Below, piece after piece: positions 43,804 through 52,005 of a DNA stretch of 64,000 bases. This stretch comes from Salinarchaeum sp. Harcht-Bsk1. GTDB taxonomy: Archaea > Halobacteriota > Halobacteria > Halobacteriales > Salinarchaeaceae. The stretch covers positions 310,001-374,000 of the forward strand of contig NC_021313.1 in the NCBI RefSeq assembly GCF_000403645.1, given 5' to 3'. The number at the start of each line of letters is the position of its first letter. The first letter of the stretch is position 1. The position numbers were made by a program, and so were the translations under genes. A model generated the notes under the pieces. The model had not been told where the DNA came from and made no database searches. It saw nothing but the letters and a program-made list of their open reading frames with translations.

Positions 43804-45590
43804 TCAGCTCCGCTGGTACTTCAGCAGACCTGGAGTTTCGTACTCGGGCAGCGTTTCAGACACCTTTGGGAGCCACCACTGCGGCCAGTGACAGTGGAGA
43901 TGCTCGGACGAGTCCGGGATTGCGAACCGCTCGGTGTCGATGAACGATTGCACCCGGTCCTCGAATACGAACGCACACGGGAGATCGCGATTAACGGTCA
44001 GTGCGAGGCGCTCTGCGATCGGCCGCTGCTCGGCGCGCGAGGCCGTTGTTCGCAGTCGGGAAAGCTCTTCATTCGCGTCAATTTCGGTATCGTCGACTGC
44101 AACAGTCTCGGCCTCGTACCCGGCGAAGTGTTCGTCGGCGTCGGGATCGCCACGGATGAGAAACTCGAAGGCGAAAAACGGGTGATAGCGCTGCACTCGT
44201 GGTTCTGGACCAGTCCGTGCCGCGACGAGGTCGACACCGTCGAGAGCGATCAGGTCGGCGGGATCTCCTCGCTTCGCCTCGGCGGTGACCGTCCAATCCG
44301 TATCATCGAATTGGTCCTCGATCGACCGCACAGCGAGTCCCCACGAAGTCTCCTGCTCAGGGAACGCGATCGTCACGTCGAGCTCGTCAGGCTCGTACCC
44401 GATCTCCGTCAGAAGTGATTCTGCCCGCTGCATCCCGCCGTCGTACGTGAGAAACGACGACTCGTCGGAGGGAAGTGACCAGTTCGAACGGGTCGCTGCA
44501 GAGAGCCCAGTTGGCGTCGGATCCACGAGGCTCGTGGATGAGCCTATCTCGTCGAGGACCGCGTCCCGATCGATTGCGTGGAGCAACGCCTGTCGGGCCG
44601 AACGATGGTTCCAGGGCTCGCTGTCGGGATCGAACCAGAGACCCAGGCCGGTGCCCGCCGGAAACGTGATTTCCCGCATCGTTTCGGGGAACTGCTCCCG
44701 GGTCTCAGATGTCGTAAAGAGGTCGGAAATGCCGTCACTCTCGCCCGCGATGAGGAGGTCATAGACGCTGACCTCGCTGGAGCCCGAGCTGACCTCATAT
44801 CCAGACCAGTTGTAGTGGCGTGCGAGTGTATGATCGGAGATTTCATTGATGTCGTTCCGGACGGTGAACCTCACATCGTCGCGGCTCAATTCGGTGACAG
44901 CGAGAGGACCAGATGCATCAGGTGACGTAACCTCAACAGCACTCGGGTCGTCCCTCCAGTCTTGGCCCTCCCAGGAATCGGGGGGATATCTGCGAGTAGC
45001 GGGAGGAGGGTGTACTCTACAAGGTCGGGATTCAGATCCGTGGGGTAGGAAATAGAGAGTTTGAAATCGCCTGATACGGACACATCGTGAACAAACCTCG
45101 TCGCGGCGTGTTCGGCAACTTCGTAGACCTCCAACTGGAACGCGAGGTTATCAGCCGTGATTGGTTCACCCGTATTTGACCACGTGAACCCCTCGGCAAG
45201 GTCCATGTTGAGCTGACCCTCGCTGTGTCTCCAGGACTGGACGAGGTGTGGGTGAAACCGATCAGCGCCAACGAGGTACTGCGTCCATTGGGCGAACACT
45301 CCACGGCTGCTGTCAGGCCGGACATCCACAAAGGGGTTGAAGTCGTAGGCTGTGACGGGGAGATCTTCCAATGCCGCGTCGAATAGGGCGACGCCCCGGT
45401 CATCGGAAGGGGACTCGTCATTGGCATCGGTAGCTTCCGTGTCGCCAACGTCCTCATCGCTTGAGGACGGTAATGCTGTGCAACCGGAAACCGCGAGGCT
45501 GCCCGCCGAAGCACTTCCGTAAAGAAACCGACGCCGTCCGACAGACAGATCCACCGTACATCTGTCGCCGTCACAATCCATTGTCGCCAT
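43804..45590 (-). pseudogene. frameshifted family 5 extracellular solute-binding lipoprotein
   Basis: Two frames on the minus strand form one protein. The 5' part (45590 to about 44985) has a Tat/lipobox signal (GRRRFLYGSASAG...SGC), an acidic linker and the N-terminal lobe (AYDFNPFVDVRPDSS; WRHSEGQLNMDLAEGFTWSN). It ends in a C6 run at 44980-44985 (minus strand ATCCCCCCGATT), after which the frame reads into junk. One more C would continue PPDSWEGQDW and join the downstream frame (TVRNDINEISDH; GLWFDPDSEPWNHRSARQAL). The rest is intact to 43804. The family is SBP_bac_5 (peptide/nickel/sugar binding). No permease or ATPase genes are adjacent. It may be a true pseudogene, a phase-variable gene, or a base-call error. 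Confidence 0.82.
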
Positions 45591-45593
45591 AGT

Positions 45594-45925
45594 TAATTCA
45601 TATTTATTACAGATATATTTTGTGGAGTCCGGACAGTTCGGTATCCCGGTATTCAGTAGCCCTCGTGATTTCTTCCTGAAACTACCGAGAGAACAGACCG
45701 GTAAAACGGCTGCATGTGAACGGGTCAGTTTAGAGATAAGAGGATTAGGCCCTTAGTCGGTTCTCTGGAAGCCCTCCATAGCCAAACGAATGAGCTTCCA
45801 AGGCGATCCATGCTAAGCTACAATTTGAAAATTGATCTGCTGCGTATGCGATGCTGAACCTCTCAAGCGCTAGACGCGCGTCTGACGAACGATTAAGTAC
45901 GAGCACTACCCATATCGATGACACC
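45594..45925. other. AT-rich intergenic region
   Basis: About 330 nt between the frameshifted binding protein (minus) and the RHH gene (plus). It holds AT-rich promoter sequence for the minus gene (catatttattacagatatattt near 45600-45625), and a gattaag TATA near 45894-45900 for the plus gene. A minus-strand frame (45745-46011) overlaps the RHH gene and was not accepted. Composition is lower in GC than average, like the adjacent pseudogene. Confidence 0.5.
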
Positions 45926-46345
45926 ATGGGCAACAAGAACAAGACGATCTCCTTCCGGGTCAACGAGGACTCCTTCGAGACCCTGCGGGAGATCGCCGAG
46001 GAGCGCGACATCTCCCTCTCCGCCGTGTTCCGCGACTACGTCGACATGCTGGTCGCACACGACGGGCAGGTCGAGGTCGTTCCCGAGCACGAGGTGCGGG
46101 ACAGCGCGGAGGAGGCGACCGCGGAGTTCCCGCCGAAGGTCACCGTGCCGAAGAGCTTCGTTCGCGAACACGAGCGCCTCGAACTCGAGGCCGAACACCT
46201 CCGCGAGCAGCTCGACGAGCACAAGCAGTACGTGACCGCGCTGCGCGAGGAGCTCGATTCCTCGGCGGACGCCGACGACGTCATCCACCTCGAAGAGCTC
46301 GACGAGGACCGAGGTGAGTCAGAGGAGCCCTTTCGTCTCGGCTGA
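45926..46345 (+). CDS. ribbon-helix-helix protein with C-terminal coiled coil
   Basis: 139 aa from the ATG at 45926. Residues 5-45 (KTISFRVNEDSFETLREIAE then RDISLSAVFRDYVDML) match the CopG/RHH DNA-binding fold. A Pro-containing linker and a heptad-rich helix (HERLELEAEHLREQLDEHKQ) follow, then an acidic tail. Likely a DNA-binding regulator or architectural protein; target unknown. A TATA-like gattaag lies about 28 nt upstream. Confidence 0.78.
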   Translation: MGNKNKTISFRVNEDSFETLREIAEERDISLSAVFRDYVDMLVAHDGQVEVVPEHEVRDSAEEATAEFPPKVTVPKSFVREHERLELEAEHLREQLDEHKQYVTALREELDSSADADDVIHLEELDEDRGESEEPFRLG

Positions 46346-46440
46346 GGCGGGCGGCTACGGTGGCCGTCTCGCTGGAGACAGCTCCGAGAAGGAGGATCGC
46401 TCCGACGTGCGTCGCTCCGAGGAAGCGGACCGAACCTCGA

Positions 46441-46896
46441 CTACCCCTCGAGCCGACGAATCGCGGCTGCTGCCCGACGGCGGGCGTCGTCGTTCCCCTC
46501 GACGACGGCCAGGTCTTCGACGGCCTCCAGAATCCGAACCGCGCGATCGAGGAAGGATAGGACGTCGCCGGAGTACGCGTAGACCATGTACTCGGCGGAC
46601 ATGACGTCGACGATGGCCTCCGGGGAGTGCCCCTCTTCTCGCAGTTCCAGCAGGTAGACGAGGAACTTCTCCTCCGGGCAGCCGCAGTAGGGATTCGAAT
46701 CGCAGTCACAATCGAGGAAGTCCTGCGCGAAGTCCAGCACCTTCTCGCGCGTCGCCTCGTCGAGTTTCTCCAGCCCGTCGCCCTGGAAGAGGAGGTCGAG
46801 GGTCGCGCCGGAGAAGGCACCACGCGGGATCGAGGTCTCGAGCTGGCTCGAGAGCTGCCGGTGGTTCTTGACGTAGATCTTGTCGGTGATCGCCAC
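46441..46896 (-). CDS. DUF5814-type haloarchaeal protein
   Basis: 151 aa with GTG start at 46894-46896 (VAITDKIYVKNHRQLSSQLE). I favour this over the longer frame because a TTTTTG element on the minus strand lies about 27 nt upstream and the family normally begins with AITDKIYVKNHRQL. A compact Cys cluster LDCDCDSNPYCGCPEEKF (four Cys) could bind zinc or Fe-S. The rest is helical (KLDEATREKVLDFAQDF; VLSFLDRAVRILEAVEDLA). Function unknown. Confidence 0.8.
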   Translation of the reverse strand: MAITDKIYVKNHRQLSSQLETSIPRGAFSGATLDLLFQGDGLEKLDEATREKVLDFAQDFLDCDCDSNPYCGCPEEKFLVYLLELREEGHSPEAIVDVMSAEYMVYAYSGDVLSFLDRAVRILEAVEDLAVVEGNDDARRRAAAAIRRLEG

Positions 46897-47056
46897 GTTG
46901 GAAGCGGATAGACGGAGGAGCGCAAAAAGCGACTCGTCCCGTTGCCGCAGCCGCGGTCGACGCTCGAGCGTGTGGTATCGCGGACGGGAATCCGTGGCAC
47001 GCGTCGGGGACAGTCGTAACCTATAACACCGCACCGCGGGGTACAATCGAATGCGC

Positions 47057-47130
47057 GTCCGGGTTGGGGTAGTGGTTATCCTTCAGCCTTGTGGAGGCTG
47101 AGACGCGGGTTCGATTCTCGCACCCGGACC
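47057..47130 (+). tRNA. tRNA-His (anticodon GTG)
   Basis: The 8-bp acceptor GTCCGGGT/ACCCGGAC includes the G-1:C73 pair diagnostic of tRNA-His. D-arm GGGTAGTGGTTATCC, anticodon stem CAGCC/GGCTG with loop TTGTGGA (GTG), T-arm GCGGG-TTCGATT-CTCGC. TATA-like cctataac (about 47018-47026) is 30-38 nt upstream. Its 3' end is duplicated downstream. Confidence 0.95.
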
Positions 47131-47143
47131 TTCCTGCCGCGAG
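47108..47143 (+). repeat. direct repeat copy 1, tRNA-His 3' end
   Basis: A 36-nt sequence starting ggttcgattctcgcacccgg, covering the T-arm, acceptor end and 13 nt of flank. The identical copy is at 47243-47278. A 15-nt inverted partial copy (gcgagaatcgaaccc) lies between them at 47174-47188. Confidence 0.85.
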
Positions 47144-47242
47144 GAACGTAGTGACGAGCGGTGACGCCGGAAGGCGAGAATCGAACCCTGGAAGACGCAG
47201 CCCACGAGCGACCGAAGGGAGCGAGTCGGACCGTCTTCCTCA

Positions 47243-47278
47243 GGTTCGATTCTCGCACCCGGACCTTCCTGCCGCGAG
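47243..47278 (+). repeat. direct repeat copy 2, tRNA-His 3' end (att-like)
   Basis: Perfect 36-nt copy of 47108-47143, offset by 135 bp. Duplication of a tRNA 3' end plus flank is the mark of site-specific integration. The intervening DNA contains hairpins (ggaagacg...cgtcttcc) but no gene, so it could be a decayed or minimal insertion, or a local duplication. Confidence 0.6.
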
Positions 47279-47351
47279 AAACGGACGTGAGGAGTGGAAA
47301 AGCTGGAAGCGGTGAAGGGGCAGACCGTCTGAAGAGTGCCGCTGAATCGGA

Positions 47352-48050
47352 CTACGATTCGTCGGCACCGACGGTTGGCGTGATTTCGCCGCCCGTCGTG
47401 GCCATCGCGGTCCGGTTGTTGACCGTCACCGTGAACGTCGCCCCGTCGGCCTGTTCGATGAGCACGCTCCCACCGCTGCCGGGTTCGCCATCGTAGACAC
47501 GGCAGGTCATGCGTATGTGAACGTCCGTCTCCTGCGTGCCACCGTCGGAGTCGGCCTCAAATACCGAGACGTCGTACTTGTTGGCAGAGTCGAGCAGGTT
47601 GCTGCCACTGCCAGCGATCGCGTAGCTCTGCTGTCCGTAGGGTGCGCCGTACTTGAACTGGAAGATGCCGTCGGTCCCAGTGTCTTGGGTGTAATCGTTG
47701 GAACCGCCCCAGTTAGCGCCGAGTTCGCCGTAGTCGGAACCGTGGCTCCGCCAGTTGCTCCAGCCACCACCCGTGTTGACGCGGGATTCGACCCGGTACC
47801 AGCCGTAGGTGGCTTCCTCGTCGAGTCCGTCCCACTCGAAGCGGAGTCGGCCGCCGAAGGCCACGTACTGGATCTCGCCGTCGTCGGTCGTAACCGCGCT
47901 CGGATTCGACGCCTCGAGGCTGGTGTCGGCTGCTGCAACCGTTCCGCTCAAGGCGAACAGACCCAGGCCGCCGACTACCCCTGCAGCGCCCGCACCGCCG
48001 ACTCCCTTGATCACTGTCCGTCGATCGAGCCGTGGTATGTCGGTCGACAT
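47352..48050 (-). CDS. Tat-exported protein of unknown function
   Basis: 232 aa. MSTDIPRLDRRTVIKGVGGA...VGGLGLFALSGTVAAA is a clear Tat signal without a lipobox. The mature part is rich in Gly, Ser, Asn and Asp with predicted beta structure (LRFEWDGLDEEATYGWYRVE; DVHIRMTCRVYDGE; TFTVTVNNRT). A single Cys. Not recognised; a soluble extracellular beta-sandwich is possible. It sits directly beside the duplicated tRNA-His 3' end. A TATA-like tattac on the minus strand (about 48081) lies about 30 nt upstream of the start. Confidence 0.75.
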   Translation of the reverse strand: MSTDIPRLDRRTVIKGVGGAGAAGVVGGLGLFALSGTVAAADTSLEASNPSAVTTDDGEIQYVAFGGRLRFEWDGLDEEATYGWYRVESRVNTGGGWSNWRSHGSDYGELGANWGGSNDYTQDTGTDGIFQFKYGAPYGQQSYAIAGSGSNLLDSANKYDVSVFEADSDGGTQETDVHIRMTCRVYDGEPGSGGSVLIEQADGATFTVTVNNRTAMATTGGEITPTVGADES

Positions 48051-48291
48051 ACATTGTTCTCTACCAACAAATGTGTGTTTGTAATAATCCGTCTTCGGCC
48101 GGGGTAGTAGTGGTATACTATCTGGTCAGTACAGATTCCACGAGTGACAACTTCCGTTACAACAGTCGGGCGAGGAGTGGAAACGAGATGCTATGCGAAT
48201 TAATACTATACCGAGCGTATCGGGTCATCCGGACGACGACCGCCAGGAATAGGAACGGACGTGAAGAGAGGAACGACGTCGACGTACGGAA

Positions 48292-48672
48292 CTACAACAC
48301 CAGCTGCTCCAGCTGCGTCCGCCGCCGATCGATGTCGACTGCCGGGTCGAGTCCCGGATCGTTCGCCAGCCGATCGAGCGCGAGCATCGGGTCGGCGCCG
48401 TCGGCCTCTATCTCGTCGATGAGCCCCTCGATGTCGGCGCGGTTCGTCGCCAGCGAGTCGAGGAGATCGACGAGCAGGAGCGTACCCACGCCGGCGTCGC
48501 CCTCCGGAAGGTCCTCGCTGATCGCGTCGAGATCGTGACCGCTGCCTCCCTCCCCAGCTTCGACGGTCAAGCAGTTCGTGCAGACCGAGACAGTGGCGCC
48601 TTGCGCGTAGGGCTGCAGCGACTCCGGAACGACGAGATCGACGGTCGGCTCGTCACAGCGAGTACATGACAT
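48292..48672 (-). CDS. DUF6276-type protein with two CxxC motifs
   Basis: 126 aa. An N-terminal zinc ribbon (MSCTRCDEPTVDLVVPESLQ...VSVCTNCLTVE) is followed by a helical region (LLLVDLLDSLATNRADIEGL; PMLALDRLANDPGLD). This matches a small haloarchaeal family I know as DUF6276. Role unknown. It lies downstream of atpD with a 99-nt gap, on the same strand. Confidence 0.8.
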   Translation of the reverse strand: MSCTRCDEPTVDLVVPESLQPYAQGATVSVCTNCLTVEAGEGGSGHDLDAISEDLPEGDAGVGTLLLVDLLDSLATNRADIEGLIDEIEADGADPMLALDRLANDPGLDPAVDIDRRRTQLEQLVL

Positions 48673-48771
48673 ACTCGCCGAGTCGGGAGGGGTAGTGAAA
48701 AGGGCCAGGAGATGGATCGACGGCGATCCGACTGGGGGCAGCGAAGAGAGAAAATCGGAGCAGCGCGAACG

Positions 48772-49473
48772 CTAATCGGACGTCCCGGCAGCGACGGCCT
48801 CCTCGGTCTCGGAGGCTGCCTCCTCAGCAGCGGCTTCGGCCTTCTCTGCCGCTTCCTTCTTCGCCTTGATCTTCTTCATCCGGAAGATCTCCTCGCGTTC
48901 CTGTTCCTCGAGCTTCTGCTCGATGTACTCCTTGTTCTCGTGGAGTTCGGGCAGGAGCTTGAACTCCAGGGCGTTGACGCGGCGCTTGGTCTTCTCGATC
49001 TCGTCGAGCATCTTCTTCATCGCCGTCTCGACCTCTGCGGCGAGGATGATCGACTCGATCAGTTCTTCGTAGGCTGCCGCAGTTTCGTCGATGCGCGCGC
49101 TAGTGCCGAGGACGCCGTAGCCGCGCTGGTCGAGACTCTTCTGGACGCTGGAGGACTCGATCTGGGGCACGACGACGCCCATGATGTTCTTGGCCTCGGT
49201 CGTGATCTCCGGGTGGTCCTTGAGCGCGGACGCCGCCCCACGGACCGCGACGTCGCCCTCCATGGCGCGAGCCATGTCGATGGTCTGCTGGGCCTGCTCG
49301 TAGTCGGCCTCGACGTTCTCCCGAACGGACTGGGCCTGATCGAGGATCTCCTTGAACTCCATGATCAGCCCGTCGCGCTTCTTCTCGAGGGTGTCGTGCC
49401 CACGCTCGGAGAGCTCGATCCGGTCCTCAATCTCCATGAGGTTCTTCCGGGTGGGTTTGACGTCCTTGGCCAT
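48772..49473 (-). CDS. atpD: A-type ATP synthase subunit D
   Basis: 233 aa from [11 protein letters not shown] at 49473. Central-stalk coiled coil: [20 protein letters not shown] at the N-terminus and [20 protein letters not shown] near residue 160. The C-terminal extension is Lys/Ala/Glu-rich (about residues 195-233), typical of haloarchaea. It should rotate with F and C to couple proton flow to the A3B3 head. It is separated from atpB by about 4.3 kb holding four unrelated genes, so it probably needs its own promoter. Confidence 0.95.
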   Translation of the reverse strand: MAKDVKPTRKNLMEIEDRIELSERGHDTLEKKRDGLIMEFKEILDQAQSVRENVEADYEQAQQTIDMARAMEGDVAVRGAASALKDHPEITTEAKNIMGVVVPQIESSSVQKSLDQRGYGVLGTSARIDETAAAYEELIESIILAAEVETAMKKMLDEIEKTKRRVNALEFKLLPELHENKEYIEQKLEEQEREEIFRMKKIKAKKEAAEKAEAAAEEAASETEEAVAAGTSD

Positions 49474-49582
49474 TGGCGGAGCCTTGCCCACGGATGGGGG
49501 TAGTCCTTACGATTGGTGGCGGGGGACGTGTGGCTCTGGAGGGTCGTAGGAACGGACCGCGTGGAAAGGAAGGCCGCGGCGA

Positions 49583-50263
49583 TCAGCGAGCGGATCGCCG
49601 GCGCACCGCAAGCAGTCCGCCCGCGACGAGGAGCGCGATCCCGGGGAGGACCGCCGAGGGTGCCAGCTGCCCGTCGCCACCGCCGCCGGACGTCGTCATC
49701 GTCACTTCAAATCCGGAGAGATCCGCTTCCGCCGACCACGTCGCTTGACCGTCCGCCTGCTCCGTGGGCGTCACCGACGTGTCGACGATCTCCTCGCCCT
49801 CCGGGGCCCGCACGACGAGGGGTCGGCCCGAATCGAAGCCGTCGTCAAAGGGCGCGGAGAGCACGAGTTCGTCGCCGTCAATGGCAGCGAGATTCGTCCA
49901 GGTCGCTGAGAGCCGGACGACCCCGACGCCGTCGCGTCGGTCGAACGTCGCCTCGACGTCCTGGATCGCCATCTCGCGGCCGGTCTCGTTGCTCACGCTT
50001 TCTGCGACGCCCCAGAGTCGGGCCTCGTATCTGGTGGAGAGGTTCTCCCGCTCGTCCTCGAGGTTGGCGAAGGATTGCTGCTGGGCGTCGTCTTCGAGGT
50101 CGTACGTGTAGACGGTGGTGACGATGGCGTCACCGTCCGCCTGCAAGTCGACGTTCACCCGCTCCTGAGGACGGTCCTGAGCAACCGCACCCGTCGCCCC
50201 GACCAGCGCGATCAGCGTTGCCACCGCGGCGAGCGTCGCGGCGGCGCGTAGCGTCGCTCGCAT
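49583..50263 (-). CDS. secreted protein with C-terminal membrane anchor (DUF7345-like)
   Basis: 226 aa. N-terminal signal (ATLAAVATLIALVGATGAVA), an extracytoplasmic beta-rich domain (VNVDLQADGDAIVTTVYTYD; RYEARLWGVAESVSN; VVRLSATWTNLAAIDGDEL), and a C-terminal hydrophobic segment with basic end (LPGIALLVAGGLLAVRRRSAR). The domain resembles the external part of the regulator at 52006 (EEFEARMTGVVESANG; WGVVTYTFRWEGFAATEGDGL). The start overlaps the stop of the upstream gene (TGATG), so the two are translationally coupled. Function unknown. Confidence 0.8.
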   Translation of the reverse strand: MRATLRAAATLAAVATLIALVGATGAVAQDRPQERVNVDLQADGDAIVTTVYTYDLEDDAQQQSFANLEDERENLSTRYEARLWGVAESVSNETGREMAIQDVEATFDRRDGVGVVRLSATWTNLAAIDGDELVLSAPFDDGFDSGRPLVVRAPEGEEIVDTSVTPTEQADGQATWSAEADLSGFEVTMTTSGGGGDGQLAPSAVLPGIALLVAGGLLAVRRRSAR

Positions 50264-51627
50264 CAGTCGTCGCTGTCGTCGCCGTCGTCCTCATCACTGT
50301 CCGAGTCGTCCGACGAGTCGTCGCTGTCGTCGCCGTCGTCCTCATCACTGTCCGAGTCGTCCGACGAGTCGTCGCTGTCGTCGCCGTCGTCCTCATCACT
50401 GCCCGAGTCGTCCGACGAGTCGTCGCTGTCGTCGCCCTCGAACTCCATCTCGAGTTCGCCCTCGCTGTCGCCGTGCTCGACCTCGACGTCGAACCCGTCT
50501 TCGCCGACCTGCACCGTCACGGTGCCGTTCTCGTCGGTTGTGCCGCCCGCACCGTCGTCTACCTCGACGTCGGCGCCAGCGACGGGGTTACCCTCGGCGT
50601 CGGTGACGCGGATCGTCACGGTGTCGTCCGTGGCGGGGTCGCCGTCGACCACGGTGATGGTGAGCTCGCCCTCGGACTCGTCGTCTTCCTCGTCGTCACC
50701 GTCGTCCTCGGCTTCGCGCTCGATCTCCTCCTCCAGCGAGAAGACCGCGTTCTCGCGAGCGTCGACGCTCACCTCTGCTTCCCCGCTCGAGGACGGGCCC
50801 TGGTACTCGAATTCGAACTCGTAGTACCCGTCGTCCTCGGTCTCGGCCTCGTCGAGGGTCCAGGTCCCGTTGTCGTCAGGCGAGGACAGCGCCGCCTCGG
50901 CCGTGGCCTGCGCCTCGCTCCGGTTCACCTCGAAGGTACCGTGCTCGGGCTCCTCGCCCTCGAACCCGCGGGAGTACTCGCCGTCCTCGGACTCGACCTC
51001 GACTTCGAGGCCGTTCTCGGTCTCGACGGAGAACTCGCCGTCGGACTGCCCGGTGAACTGCGCGAGCAGTGCGGCGGTGCCGCTTCCGGAGACCGACCGG
51101 AGCTGCTGACGGGCCTCCGCGACTTCGGCGGCGTTGTAGCCGGCAGCCTCCAGCGCGTCGGGCGAGGTCTGGGCCGCGGCGACCGAGACGCGGTCGAACC
51201 CGTTCTGGATGGCGTCAGCGCGGGCGTGGAGTACCGCGAGCCGTTGCCCGTACTCGGCCGCCGATAGTTCACCCTCGTCGTAGGCCATCGTCGCCGCCTC
51301 GTAGTCCGCGGCGATCTGGCCCGCCCGGTCCTGCAGCGTCGCGGAGAGGTTCGCGATCGCGGCCGCCCGCTCGGAGTCGTTCTCCGCGTCGAGCTCCGCC
51401 TCGAGCGACCCGACCTCCACGTCGTGGCGGACCTCCTCGTCGGTCACCTGGATGACCGTCGCGAGCTGCGCGCCAGTCGAGGCGTTGGTGGTCGCCGCAC
51501 CGTCGTTCGCCGAACTGTCCTGCGTGCCGACGCCCACATCAGCCGCACCCACGACGCCCACGATCGGGGCGAGCGCCACGAGTGCGACCAGCGCGAGCAG
51601 CACGGTGGTCGAGTTGCGCACTGACAT
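50263..51627 (-). CDS. secreted protein with helical module, Ig-like domain and Asp/Ser repeat tail (DUF7096-like)
   Basis: 454 aa. A signal sequence (VLLALVALVALAPIVGVVGA) leads into an alpha-helical module (about 50-170: ERAAAIANLSATLQDRAGQI, ...EGELSAAEYGQRLAVLHARA), then acidic regions, an Ig-like segment (NPVAGADVEVDDGAGGTTDE) and a Ser/Asp tail made of a 17-residue repeat (three copies). No C-terminal anchor is seen; attachment may be via the coupled downstream protein. TATA (tttac on the minus strand, 51653-51658) lies about 28 nt upstream of the start, and a phased repeat array just beyond it. A helical plus Ig-like relative is at 62559-63809. Confidence 0.8.
   Translation of the reverse strand: MSVRNSTTVLLALVALVALAPIVGVVGAADVGVGTQDSSANDGAATTNASTGAQLATVIQVTDEEVRHDVEVGSLEAELDAENDSERAAAIANLSATLQDRAGQIAADYEAATMAYDEGELSAAEYGQRLAVLHARADAIQNGFDRVSVAAAQTSPDALEAAGYNAAEVAEARQQLRSVSGSGTAALLAQFTGQSDGEFSVETENGLEVEVESEDGEYSRGFEGEEPEHGTFEVNRSEAQATAEAALSSPDDNGTWTLDEAETEDDGYYEFEFEYQGPSSSGEAEVSVDARENAVFSLEEEIEREAEDDGDDEEDDESEGELTITVVDGDPATDDTVTIRVTDAEGNPVAGADVEVDDGAGGTTDENGTVTVQVGEDGFDVEVEHGDSEGELEMEFEGDDSDDSSDDSGSDEDDGDDSDDSSDDSDSDEDDGDDSDDSSDDSDSDEDDGDDSDD
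50265..50432. repeat. 51-nt tandem repeat in the DUF7096-like gene
   Basis: Units start at 50265, 50316 and 50367, with a partial fourth from 50418, each beginning agtcgtcgctgtcgtcgccg. They differ at one base (tcactgtcc/tcactgccc). They encode the 17-residue Ser/Asp/Glu repeat DSDEDDGDDSDDSSDD plus one residue at the C-terminus. The length is a multiple of three, so copy-number change would alter tail length without frameshift. Confidence 0.9.
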
Positions 51628-51652
51628 CGATCACTCCTCTCCCCCGCTCCCT

Positions 51653-51658
51653 CGTAAA
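51653..51658 (-). promoter_or_regulatory. TATA element for the secreted-protein operon
   Basis: gtaaag on the plus strand reads CTTTAC on the minus strand, about 28 nt upstream of the ATG at 51627; leaderless transcription is expected. Confidence 0.55.
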
Positions 51659-51677
51659 GGGGGAAGACCCTCCCGGC

Positions 51678-51756
51678 CCGTTGCGGACCGTTGCGAACAG
51701 TTGTGGCTCGATTTTGGACCGTTGCACGGCTCGGCCGAACCGTTGCAGTCCGTTGT
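51678..51756. promoter_or_regulatory. phased CCGTTGC repeat array (candidate operator)
   Basis: CCGTTGC occurs at 51678, 51688, 51719 and 51740, with variants CAGTTGT at 51698 and CCGTTGT at 51750; a further TCGTTGC is at 51798. Start-to-start distances are 10, 10, 21, 21 and 10 bp, so sites lie on one face of the helix. The array begins about 20 bp beyond the TATA of the DUF7096-like gene, where an activator or repressor would act. It lies about 220-300 bp upstream of the divergent regulator gene. Confidence 0.7.
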
Positions 51757-52005
51757 GCGGGTGAAATCGAGGGGCCGCACCGGGGCTGGACTCGCACTCG
51801 TTGCGATTCGATTACACCCGCATGCACCGACCGAACGATCGTGAGCCGTCGAACCGTCGGAGTCCCGCTCGCGCTCACCGTTCGGCGCTCGCCCGCGAAA
51901 CGCGACCGCGACCCACCGCCCAACCGCGACGCGACACACAGCCCGACCACGACGCGCTGGCCGGGACCGGCCCCTTTATCAACGAGCCGCCGATTCCTAC
52001 CGCTA
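51757..52005. other. remainder of the divergent intergenic region
   Basis: No gene seen. A single TCGTTGC (51798-51804) and the TATA tttatc at 51975-51980, about 28 nt upstream of the regulator start at 52006, are the only elements noted. Frames crossing this stretch are GC-rich shadows with Arg-rich composition. Confidence 0.5.

Noticed and set aside
45745-46011. 88-aa minus-strand frame, possibly a transposase remnant
   Set aside because: It overlaps the start of the RHH gene, lacks any clear transposase motif and its conservation cannot be judged here.
47108-47278. Complete integrated element at tRNA-His
   Set aside because: Only about 100 bp lie between the repeats and no integrase gene is found in the window.
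50265-50432. CRISPR-like regular repeats
   Set aside because: Units are directly adjacent without spacers and encode an in-frame protein repeat.
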